Source of the DNA: Trichomonas vaginalis G3 | Lineage: Eukaryota; Parabasalia; Trichomonadida; Trichomonadidae | Assembly: GCF_026262505.1 (NCBI RefSeq) | Contig: NC_067203.1 | Span: forward strand, 9,114,001-9,178,000 | Direction: 5' to 3' | Length of the DNA stretch: 64,000 bases | Notes under the pieces: model-generated | Seen by the model: the letters and a program-made list of their open reading frames with translations, nothing else | Databases searched by the model: none | Told to the model about the DNA's origin: nothing | Position numbers and translations under genes: made by a program | Part shown: in pieces, positions 28,464 through 37,787 of the stretch | Layout of the letters: every line of letters begins with the position of its first letter | How positions within the stretch are numbered: position 1 is the stretch's first letter

Positions 28464-28782
28464 AATACTTTCTTAAACAGTTATTTATTAAAAATATTCT
28501 ATTATTTAATAAATAATATTTTAAAAATTAAAATTAAAAATCATTAAAATTCATATAGAAATGACATATTATATTTAAATTGTTCTAAAATATCTCAGAT
28601 TTTGCAAAGTCATCAAAAAATTAGAGTATATTCATAAATTAGAAAGTTCTAACAATGAATATTGTTTTATAGAAAGAGAAAATATCAATTTTTGAATTAT
28701 GCATATTTAGTCATGAGAAAAATACTCATATGACTGAATGGTGAAAGAACATTCATTAATCATCTTGTTATAAAGTCTATTT

Positions 28783-30078
28783 TTATATTTTTATTAACTC
28801 ACCTTTGAAATCAAAAATTTGAACTATTAAATTATCATAATTGGTTGAGTTCTTTCCTATTTGAGTTAATTTGAAAGATACAAAATATTCGTTTGTTTCA
28901 AGTGGAAATTCTTGGATTTCTTTTAGTTTAAATTCATAATATTTATCATTATCTAATACAACAGTTGTTCCATCTTCTTTGATTCCTTCTAACTTCCATC
29001 TCCTCAATAAATAACTATCAGACGTAATTCTAGATTGTAACATATAAGATGTTGGTTTTAATTTATATCCTTTTAGATCAGCTTTTATCCATGAATTAGG
29101 ATAACTACAAGTATAGAAATCTACATCATTTCTATAAGAATTTATATCTGATAAACTTCTTCCACTACATACAGATGAAGCTGTAAATTCCATTTTAATT
29201 TCTTCAGAAGCTTTTAGAATGTTATAAGAACAAATAGAGTTATTTGATATTGTAAATTGTTTGTCAATTAAAGGTTTTTCGAATGATGAAATAGGTTCAT
29301 TTGAGATTTCAATATTTTCTCGAAGATTTGAATGATAATTCTTTAATGTTTCGTTATATATAGAAAGAAGAACTCTTTCGAATGAATGCTCAATACAAAA
29401 ATTATAAATTATGTCATATGTTTCTCGTGAACAAAATGTAAGTTTGATGTATCTAAATAAGTCAAACAATGTATCATTCTGTTTGCAAATTGATAAAAGT
29501 AAAAGAGATAAATGATCTTCGTTGTCGATCTTTAATTCGTCTGAGGTAATGATTTTTTCACAAAATTCATAGCCATTTTTTGCGAAGTGTTCAATGATAT
29601 CTTTGTCATCTAAACAATATAAATGTGATGAAATGAATCTAATGCATTCGTTTTCTGTTATAATATCATTTTCAAAAACTGCAATTTCATACTATTCAAA
29701 AACGTTTTCTTTTGTAATAGATTTGTCTAATTTAACATGTTCTGTATATAATTGTATGAATAATTGATTTCCAAAATGTTTTCCAATTTCAAATATATCA
29801 TGATAATGTGATTCATCTTCTTCAAAGTCAAGTTTTCCTGTTTCAAGAAACTCTGAAAGTATGTCAATTGAATTTTTACATTTGGGATCTAGATTTATTT
29901 GATATGATGATATTGATTTATTAATTAAAAATTTTTCTTGGATTAAATCTGAAAAACAAACTGCAGATGACTTCTTTGTTTTGATTATTCGACTATTAAT
30001 ATTGATATCAAATCGTCCACACTCTGTCAGAATGCCAACACGCTTTAATTCTTTGCATGATTTCGTTATTTGAACCAT
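28783..30078 (-). CDS. BTB-BACK-F5/8-type protein, copy 2, with the same in-frame TAG
   Basis: A paralogue of 19964-21262 in the same orientation, about 8.8 kb away. ATG at 30078; BTB domain, then TAG at 29692-29694 in the identical codon, then open frame through BACK-like and discoidin-like parts to 28783. The last part differs from copy 1 at roughly 10% of residues, with length changes that keep the frame (for example AYESHFEEISEEI against SYNILKASEEI). Homology extends about 30 bp past the stop and ends exactly at the start codon on the 5' side. The conserved downstream frame argues that it was under selection for some time after or despite the TAG. Confidence 0.75.
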
Positions 30079-31093
30079 GATAAAAAAATTGGCATTGAAT
30101 TTTGTATTTTTGACCATGGGATTTAGCTATCCCCAGATAGCTTCATTGAAGAAAATACAAGTTAGGTCGGGCGTAAATTACTGTAGAGGTAAGAATTCTA
30201 TTGCAAATATCTTCACAAATCCCAAGATTTGTTCACATTTTATATTATTGCCATTATTAATGATCATTTTAGCGCTAATAGATGCAATTATAGCTATCAA
30301 ATCCAGTAACATATACGTCAAGATCATAATATCAGCATTTTACATATTATTTTTAATTCTCAACGATTCAAAAGCAATTCATATGAAAATACAACGAAAA
30401 TGTCTACCAGCCCTGTTCTTCGACTCATTTACGATAATGATAGCTCTTATAATCGAAGAAATTCCAATTTTTTATTTTGATATTTATAAAAGCAAGCTTC
30501 AGAGGATGCTGTTTTTCATTATTCCTCTAATACTAAGTGGTATAGATATCTGGAGCGCATACTTTTCAAAAAATTTCATTTTCCCATCTTCAGACGTTTT
30601 ATATTTACAGAAAATTGCTTATTACGTAATCATTCTACATCAAAGATATCAATTCCCTACACTTAAAAGGTATGGAATTAATATTGTTTTGATAATTTTG
30701 ACATGTGTAGTTTATTCACTGATTATTCCAATTATCTTTTACTATCATGGAAGTATTACAGCTAAACAGCGTGCAGCCTACGCTTTTGGCCTCTTGCTAA
30801 TACCCTATCTTGTTAATTTTGATATTGTTATAATTGGCGGGTTTTCAAAGACTTTAGAGTTCCCATTCTTCCTTGCAAAGTTCATACTAATGATTATTAA
30901 CTCAAATATTCGTCTTCTTCAAATTCATTTCCTTAATCTTCCTTTCAAGAATTTTTTGACATGGTATCTGATTATCTCTTGGATAATTTCAATAGTTCCT
31001 GTTGGAATTATTTACTATGAATTCAAAATTTTTGAATATTGGATCTATTTCGAATTTATTTATAATTTGATCATGATCAAAAAAAAAAGGTAG
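30077..31093 (+). CDS. Multi-pass membrane protein (338 aa)
   Basis: 338 residues if started at 30077, but MGFSYPQIASLKK at 30116 is an alternative start. The 30077 ATG shares the CATG tetranucleotide with the start codon of the BTB gene on the other strand. About eight hydrophobic segments: ILLPLLMIILALIDAIIAI, IIISAFYILFLIL, FFDSFTIMIALIIEEIPIFY, MLFFIIPLILSGIDIW, INIVLIILTCVVYSLIIPII, GLLLIPYLVNFDIVIIGGF and WYLIISWIISIVPVGIIYY among them. It may be the membrane half of a larger trichomonad protein, such as a multi-pass receptor or adenylyl cyclase N-terminus, but no catalytic domain follows. Function unknown. Confidence 0.6.
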   Translation: MIKKLALNFVFLTMGFSYPQIASLKKIQVRSGVNYCRGKNSIANIFTNPKICSHFILLPLLMIILALIDAIIAIKSSNIYVKIIISAFYILFLILNDSKAIHMKIQRKCLPALFFDSFTIMIALIIEEIPIFYFDIYKSKLQRMLFFIIPLILSGIDIWSAYFSKNFIFPSSDVLYLQKIAYYVIILHQRYQFPTLKRYGINIVLIILTCVVYSLIIPIIFYYHGSITAKQRAAYAFGLLLIPYLVNFDIVIIGGFSKTLEFPFFLAKFILMIINSNIRLLQIHFLNLPFKNFLTWYLIISWIISIVPVGIIYYEFKIFEYWIYFEFIYNLIMIKKKR

Positions 31094-31094
31094 T

Positions 31095-31193
31095 GGGGCT
31101 TCCAGGCGCGTTGCGCCCTCTAGCCCCGAAGATGTTTAGTATAAATGAAGTTTTTATTCGGAGGGCTTCCAGGCGCGTTGCGCCCTCTAGCCC
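31095..31193. repeat. Two nested GC-rich hairpins, 69 bp apart
   Basis: GGGGCT...AGCCCC enclosing GGCGC-GTT-GCGCC at 31095-31127, and GGGCT...AGCCC enclosing the same core at 31163-31193. They share the three-base-loop design of the twin hairpins in elements A and B, but are nested rather than side by side. They lie just after the membrane gene's stop. Confidence 0.75.
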
Positions 31194-31289
31194 ATAAGAA
31201 ATTTTGCCCAAGACCCAAGAGGAGGACCGAACCCCAGCCGACCAGCCGGTGACAAAACCAAAACCGTTGTTATTGACATCATATTAATG

Positions 31290-31430
31290 GTGTCACTTTT
31301 TAAATGCCACTTTTCTGTCACTTTTCACAAATTATATATGTTTTCATGTTTTGTCACTTTTCACAAATTATATATGTTTTCATGTTTTGTCACTTTTCTG
31401 TCACTTTTCGGGTAAAAACATTTTTATTAT
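31290..31430 (+). repeat. Polinton-type left terminus with direct repeats
   Basis: Five GTCACTTTT or near copies; a 48-bp unit (GTCACTTTTCACAAATTATA onward, with TTTTCATGTTTT) occurs twice in tandem. The final TTTCTGTCACTTTTCGGGTA resembles the tips at 13726, 50605 (inverted) and 50976-51233. Confidence 0.55.
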
Positions 31431-32056
31431 TATATATAAATGAATTTTACAAAACCGCCGTTACCGTTCTTTGGAAATAAGAGTAGATGTCAAGATATTA
31501 TATTGAGGTGAGTGGGGCTTTGGCTTTGGTTAGCGGTTGAGAATTGTTAATGTTTGAATTGTGGTTAACAGCGTTGGCTTCCATTAGATAAAAATGAACT
31601 GACCAAAAAAGACAGATATTTAAATATTTGAGATGAACCGTTTTTGTCAACGGTAACCCCCTCTATTTTTTATTTTATTTAATAGTTACCGTTGGGAAAA
31701 ACGGTTTATCTCAAATATTGAATGAACTATAAACGTTTTTTGTTTTCTATATATACTTTTTTGTCCAACGGTAAAACTTTTCACACAACGGTTTTTGAGA
31801 GTCGTCGCTGTTGACTTTTTTGTAGAGCACTCAAAATAGTATAACTTTGTCCGGACAAGTAAGGGTCTATCGTCGCTACAGGAAAAGTTACAGGCGTTCC
31901 AAGGAAGTATACTTTGAGAAGCCTTTTCCCCCTTATAGAATGAGATAAGACGGTTATTTTACAAAACTGACAACACTTTGACCGAGTAGTTTTTTGTGCT
32001 GAACAAAAAGTGTCATATAAACATCTGTCAAAAACCGCTTTTTAACTTCACTTAAA
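31431..32056. other. Gene-free left end of C1 with a long hairpin
   Basis: An imperfect inverted repeat of about 34 bp, 31623-31656 with 31684-31718 (GAACCGTTTTTG, AACGGTAAC and complements, three mismatches). AACGGT/ACCGTT units recur to about 31795. No gene seen. Confidence 0.65.
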
Positions 32057-35000
32057 ATGCCACGTAAGCTACGTAATAATATACGTAAGAGGAAGGGAGC
32101 ATTGAAACATCCAATAGTAAAACTGACACCACAACAACAGTTGCAACAACAAATGATGAATGACCCCACTATGTTGCAACAAATGTCAAGCAACCCTATG
32201 CTTTTAAACCGAGTTATTGGTGCACAGAGTGGAGGTTTAAGAGCGGCACTTTTAGCGAAAATGGCAGGCTATGGTGGAGCTGCAGACGGAACAGCTTATA
32301 ACCCTCAAAGTCAAATGAATTTGAGTTCACTCAAAAATCAAATAACAGATGTCAAAAAGTCAAACATAGACATACAGAAACAAATAAGTGAAAACGAAAA
32401 GAAACTAGAATATGACAGACAGACAAAGAAACTAAATGAGTTAAACGTAAAGAAAAAGAAGAAAGAAGAACAACTGAAAGAACTAAGTACAGAGGAATAT
32501 GCGAAAAAAGTGTCAGAAAAAGCAGCAGAAGTAGCAAAAATGGAACAAGATGTTATAAATTTGAAAAACCATACTACTCAATATAAAGTACTGAAAGATG
32601 AAGAGATAAAACAAAAAGCCATGAAGACATATATGGATAGCGATGAGTATAAAAAAGAAGTTGAAGCAAATGTAAAGGCAGAAAAACTTTTACAGTTGCA
32701 AAACCAAACCGTACAGTATGAAAACTTAGCACAAGAAAGTAAAAATAACGACGCAGCCATGCAAAAGGCAATGAAAAGTGCAGATATTATAAAAGCTAAT
32801 AATGACTGGTTAGATGCCCAAGCCAACGCTAAAGCAGCCCAACTTATAGGGTCAATAAGGACAAAAATACAAGCGGATGAAGACAGTTCAAATGAAGCTT
32901 TAATGAATGCTGACTTTAAGAATGCCTTCGAAGCTCTTCATAGTAAGGTGAAACTAGTGAACGACTTCTCATCTGGAAAGAAACTGAAGTCTGAAGGTTT
33001 CGACAAAGAGTTAAGAGAAGTAGCACAAAATATGACGAAAATAACAGATGCAGCAACGAGACAGGCAGTTCAAAGTGCCTATGACGCCGTTAGAGCAGCT
33101 GTTGTGGAAAGTCAAGAAAAAGAGTTACAACAGACCAAAACAGACCTAGTAAATGCTTTCTTAAAAATGAAAAGTCAGGTAGGACATTATGCTGCAGATG
33201 GAACATATGTGCCAGCTGGTGGAACTTATATACCACCAAACCCTCCAAGAGAAGCACCTGCACCAGGACTACCTAAAACATTTACATCGTCACATGGAAA
33301 GCAACACAACAACAACAACCAACAGTTCAAAATCCAGCACCACAACAACAACCAACACAACAACCAACAGTTCAAAATCCAGCACCACAACAACAACCAA
33401 AACCAACAGTTCAAAACCCTGCACAACAACCACCTCCACAACCAGCACAGCAACCAACAGTTCAAAACCCTGCACAACAACAACCACAAACAGAGCAAGG
33501 ACATAAAAGAAGTAGAGAACAAGGAAACCAAGAATTCTTAAAAATGCTTAAGGAAGATTATGGTTACCCAGATACTCTTGACTTTAGTGACAGATATAAA
33601 GAAGCTATTAGAAAGTTCAAGGAAGGAAATACTGACCCGAACCTATTTAGCTTTATGGTTCAGCATAAAATCGGATATAATCTCAAACCTGGAAAATACA
33701 AGCTCGCAAAGGGATATGATTTAATAGCATATCATCCAAATGACATGAATGAATTTACTCCGAGATATTTGATGTCAGAGCTAAATGATAATTCAACTCT
33801 CTTCATGAAACGCGTAAAAAATAGAGACGGAACGAAAGAAGAAAGGTTTATGAGTCCGGATGACTTAGATAGGGAACTTGTTAAAAACGGTCTCGGAATA
33901 TATGAAATGCCACCAGATGAGGTACAAGAAACTCCACAGGAAGAAGTTCAGATACAACCAGGCATGGAAGAAATAGTTCAGCAACAACAGCTAGAAGAGC
34001 CTGAATGAAACGAACAAGTCCCTCCTTCGGAAACTAACTTCACAGAACTAGATGAAGATTTGGAACAGCCGAAAAATCTTGACCCTCAACAAGAGTATGA
34101 GGTGAATATGGAATCTTTCCAAGAGTCTAAGAAAAATTCGGCTGACATAGTAGAAGAATATCGAAAAATGTTCACCGACATACAAAAGACTCCAACATCA
34201 GATGAAAATATTCAGCATAGAATGGAAGTACTGAAAGAAAATGTACGCAAATACAATAATCCTTTTTACTTACGACCATATAACGTTCAATCTTTGGCTG
34301 AACTCGGTGAAAATAAAAGGTTAAATTTCAACAAAACATATAGAAATGAAACATTGTTTAAAGTTCATTCAGAACCTAACCAATATGGAAACAAACCTAC
34401 TTTTGTTTCTGCAGACTATGGAACTACAATGAGATGGGGTCATAAAGCTAATCCGGATAGGTGGTTCATAAACTTACAACCTCAATTCCAAGAAGTTGTA
34501 GACGCAATGGAAGTGAATGGTGAACCAGATATAACTGGTATTTTCAGCGCGGCTTTAATGCCATTGAAAGATATGAAATATGCAGATATTTTGGACCAGT
34601 ATGAAATGAACATGGCTGAGGGAAATATAACACCTGACGTTCTAGAACATTTATCTCAAAGAACTACACAGAACCATAGAGATGGTATATTGGTGAAGAG
34701 TTTAGAAAGAAAGTTAGGGAGAGAGAAGGAAGAGAACCTATTGTACATGACCTTGCAAACGAAAGTTTGCAAAATGTCATAAAAACTTACTTTGCAGACA
34801 ATGAACTGAGATGGGATGAATATTTAAGAAAACTCAAATGGACAGTACCAAATGAAATGTTAGTATTGAAAAACATGTTCCATGACAAAATAAAACCAAC
34901 TACAGAAATAAATGACGCAAGCCTGAAACGTTGGGTAAAAGCTTTCCCATTCACAAAAGATATTATTGGTTACATGGAAAGAAAACCAGAATGGCTACAA

Positions 35001-35210
35001 AAACATATATTTGGAAACGAGCTTATTCCATATGGACAAGCTCTGTTTGAAGAGCTTGAACCGGAAACTCAGGAAAGAGTCATGCAAACAATAAGCGAAG
35101 ACTCAAATACAAACTATGACAAAATCTTTCTAGGATATAGGTTACCTGAGATGGGCGACCAGAGCCCAAAGGCAAAAAGGACATGGGAAATTTACAACAT
35201 ACTAGGGTGA
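32057..35210 (+). pseudogene. Long coiled-coil, Gln/Asn/Pro-rich structural protein (broken)
   Basis: Begins MPRKLRNNIRKRKG (very basic) at 32057, then Gln/Met-rich, then Lys/Glu coiled coil over about 300 residues, then a repeat-rich Gln/Pro tract encoded around 33300-33480, then more globular sequence to 35210 (KAFPFTKDIIGYMERKPEWL, PEMGDQSPKAKRTWEIYNIL). The middle section includes HSEPNQYGNKPTFVSADYGT. I do not recognise a family; size, position before a capsid gene and coiled-coil content suggest a scaffold or large virion component. Fossil with about three or four breaks. No counterpart in element A inside the window. Confidence 0.5.
33300..33480. repeat. Imperfect tandem repeat, units up to about 52 bp
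   Basis: CAACAACCAACAGTTCAAAA and CCAGCACCACAACAACAACC alternate about four times with variable spacers. The CAA-rich code gives glutamine/proline repeats in one frame and low-complexity sequence in all three, so frame is hard to judge from composition alone. Confidence 0.7.
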
Positions 35211-35444
35211 ACATGAGGCAAAGATGCTACAACTTGAAGCAGAGGGCAAGTTACCAAAAGCGACACCAAAGAAGAGAGAAGAGTAGAACAAAGTGAAAGT
35301 AGTGAAGAAGTAACTTCATCTAGTGAAAGTAGTGGCAATGAAGGAAAAAGAAGAGTTAAAAACTCAGTCAGGAAAAAGTAAAGCTTGGTACGAGTGGGTT
35401 TCTATTATGACACATAAATACAACTATTCTATATTTTTACCCAT

Positions 35445-36174
35445 ATGAAATGTTACGCCGCTCAGAATATAACGCCAACAGTTTTGGATGCCATGAACGG
35501 AAATGTTTCCGAATGGTATAACGAATGCGACAATGCCATTAGAAGGTCAGAAATAGTTCCTGGAACTTACGAATATACAACTGCTGTTTCTTATGGAAAC
35601 GTAGGTGAGTTTGGAGAAGGTTCTTCAACAACAGTAGATATTGCTTGCGACAGGTTTCATATTATTTCTATTGACAAACTCATTCTTATACGTGGAACAA
35701 GACATTGAAATAAAACCTTCTGCCAAGTTGTCTGACAAGAAAGGTTGCAATGGAATTTTCTATGTCGGATACCAATATGCTCCAGAAGTTTTCATGGGAT
35801 ATAAGATATATTCTAACTCTGACTTAGTTCAAACAGTAACATGGGCAAACTATGAATGGTTCGCTTTGAGAAACTCAGTACAACCACAAGCTAGAGAACA
35901 AACAGACCAGTATGCAACTATTGAGAAAATAAGAAGACTTGACCCTAACGTTCCAGGAGTTTATGTTAACTTTTCTGGACAAACTGCAGCAGCAGTAACC
36001 AAAGTAAAACTGAAACTAAGAGTTCCTTTGTCATCTTTCCTCATCTTTAGGTTCTTAAGATACTTACCAAACTGGGCAGGAAAAATTTCTATTGAACTTA
36101 CTCCAAGCAAAAATAACTTAGTCATTGCACCAACACAAGACCCATTCTTGAACATAAACCACATGAAAAGGTAA
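35445..36174 (+). pseudogene. Second-lineage capsid protein fragment (double jelly-roll type)
   Basis: Clearly related in pattern, but not close in sequence, to the A/B capsid proteins: VEQDIEIKPSAKL, then FMGYKIYSNSDLVQTVTWAN (compare GYQILANGRIVYSQDNARE in A), and LRVPLSSFLIFRFLRYLPNW plus AGKISIELTPSKNNL (compare IPAFAGNIQLKVKFSSD). This corresponds to the first jelly roll only; the rest is absent, and the next bases belong to element B. Fossil; broken once within the remaining part and truncated by the junction. Supports C1 being a Polinton lineage separate from A/B. Confidence 0.6.
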
Positions 36175-36177
36175 GAA

Positions 36178-36521
36178 ATCAGTTAAGTGATGATTATTAT
36201 ATCGTTGATTCCTCACAGGGTAATGGTTATTTAATTAAAGCAGCTGACCATTCGGTTGCGTTTTATCCACGATTTCGATTAGTTGAAAGCGAAAATGGAA
36301 GATTAGCTAATACGGTTGATGAAGCGAAAAGAGGTATAGTTAATAAAATTGTGAGTTATGATGAAGACAAAGATGAATACACTGTCATTTATGAAGGAGG
36401 TGTGGATGATAAAATTCTTTCTAGAAATTTGAGAGAATCGAACCCTACACATTTATCGGAACTCGAAAAGGATTACTGGAAGGATAAAAATAAGCCAAAA
36501 TTAATCAAAAAATTTTTATGA
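36178..36521 (+). CDS. Probable integrase C-terminal remnant, element B
   Basis: About 113 residues in an open frame, starting abruptly at the junction with the C1 capsid fragment. Shares YYIVDSSQGNGYLIKAADHS, VDEAKRGIV, VIYEGGVDD, RNLRES and DYWKDKNKP with 1-336. No start codon of its own; only the tail of the protein remains. Tudor/chromo-like C-terminal domains are usual in Polinton integrases, but without the catalytic core this stays inference. Fossil. Confidence 0.4.
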
Positions 36522-36600
36522 ACTAAATATATTTTATGTCTGAAGTTAATTAGTTAATAAAGTAGCGGATGAACTGCAGAAATATATTTTATCGTAAATG

Positions 36601-36645
36601 GTTAGATCTAACCCGATATCTAACCTCATTTCTACCCTCATGAAT
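36601..36645. repeat. Intergenic repeat, inverted partner at 48531-48580
   Basis: GTTAGATCTAACCCGATATC followed by TAACCTCATTTCTACCCTCA. Near-complementary sequence lies at 48531-48580, so the replication-to-capsid part of element B is bracketed by an inverted pair about 11.9 kb apart. It occupies the place of the GGTGA module in element A. Confidence 0.75.
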
Positions 36646-36667
36646 TTTCATGAATTTCCTTAAGACA

Positions 36668-36727
36668 GAAAAAATAAAACTAACTTTATTTTTATTTATT
36701 TTTTTTATTTTGTATGTAAGAACAGAA
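36668..36727 (+). promoter_or_regulatory. Class 1 start-proximal box, element B KilA-N
   Basis: AAAATAAAACTAACTTTATT plus T-runs plus ATTTTGTATGTAAGAACAG before ATG 36728; almost the same as at 637-695 in element A. Confidence 0.55.
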
Positions 36728-37393
36728 ATGTCAGTCGAAGCACAGACGTTCACGAACAAATCTAATGGCGAAACATTCACAAAAGGCACTTATAACGGTA
36801 TTGAAGTCTTACGTAGAGACAAGGATGGTTACATTAATGCAACAAAGATGACAAGAGAAGCGGGAAGGTTAAACCATTTAAACAGATTTCTCAATAGTGC
36901 TAAAATGCAGGAAATTCTTGAGTTTTGGATGAAAGAATATGGTCAAGCCAAAAGTGGCTCAACCTCAAAACAAGCATTTTATGAGCTTACTAAGGGCGTT
37001 ATAAATGAATTCAAAGGTATTTACATACATCCTGACCTCGTTCATTTTGTTGCTGAATGGTGCTCTGTAAAGTATGCATTTTATGTCAAAGATATTATGG
37101 ACTCCATAGACAAGAAAGTTCATGAGAAGTTAGATGAAGAAGAACTCGAAGATACAGTAGAGAATGCAAAACATTTGTTTGAAGAAGAAGTTAGAAAAAT
37201 GCATGAAAAACAATTAGAACATGAACGTGAGATATTTTATGGTTATAGAGATTCTCCATACGAACTAGACCAATGGGAACAAGAAGATTTAAAGAGAGAA
37301 TTTAGAGAATATGAACTCGCTAAGATAGCATTAGAAGCTGCAGAAAAGAAGTTAAAAGTTTGGGGTCGTTTTGTACAAAAATATTGTGAGTAA
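36728..37393 (+). CDS. KilA-N domain protein, element B
   Basis: 221 residues from ATG 36728, intact. Same domain layout as 696-1361: KilA-N core with NGIEVLRRDKDGYINATKM and closing KYAFYVKDIMD, then an acidic coiled-coil tail (KVHEKLDEEELEDTVENAKH). Only about eight residues differ from the A copy, for example MTREAG for MAREAG, HEKQ for CEKQ and EAAEKK for ETAEKK. Since PolB N-termini share only about half their residues, this gene must have moved between elements recently. Probable DNA-binding regulator. Confidence 0.88.
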   Translation: MSVEAQTFTNKSNGETFTKGTYNGIEVLRRDKDGYINATKMTREAGRLNHLNRFLNSAKMQEILEFWMKEYGQAKSGSTSKQAFYELTKGVINEFKGIYIHPDLVHFVAEWCSVKYAFYVKDIMDSIDKKVHEKLDEEELEDTVENAKHLFEEEVRKMHEKQLEHEREIFYGYRDSPYELDQWEQEDLKREFREYELAKIALEAAEKKLKVWGRFVQKYCE

Positions 37394-37487
37394 ATGAACC
37401 ATTTATTTTTGTCATAAACGACCAAAAATATATTTTATCGTTAATGGTTTTTAGGTTATTCAATAATTAATTATTTTTGAAGAACTG

Positions 37488-37710
37488 AAGGTGTCACCAC
37501 GTCACCATGTGTCACCGGGTTAATTAACTTCTCTTAAAATTACTGACAGCATGACATTTAGACAACTAGCCCGGAAATAAATTTTATCGTTTATGTTTAC
37601 GTTAATGTTTTCATTAATTTTTTCGTAAATGTTTTCAGTGTCACCACGTCACCATGTGTCACTGGGTTAATTAACTTCTTTTAAAATTTCTGACAGCATG
37701 ACATTTTGAC
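37488..37710. repeat. GTCACC repeat module, two direct copies
   Basis: GGTGTCACCACGTCACCATG, then TGTCACCGGGTTAATTAACT, at 37488-37560 and again (GTGTCACTGGG variant) at 37636-37710. An inverted copy lies at 40140-40215, after the primase-helicase gene, so that gene is bracketed by an inverted pair. Confidence 0.8.
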
Positions 37711-37734
37711 AGCAGTCCAGGAAATTTGATGCAG

Positions 37735-37787
37735 TCCAAAAATAAAGTTAGTTTTAAAATTATTTTTATTTTTTTATTCCTATATAA
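37735..37787 (+). promoter_or_regulatory. Class 1 start-proximal box before primase-helicase
   Basis: AAAAATAAAGTTAGTTTTAA, T-rich stretch, then TTTATTCCTATATAA immediately before ATG 37788. Confidence 0.5.

Noticed and set aside
33189-33531. Thr/Asn-rich plus-strand and Leu/Val-rich minus-strand open frames in the CAA-rich repeat
   Set aside because: Low-complexity DNA without stop codons gives long frames in all readings; only the frame belonging to the long structural protein has neighbours that continue it.
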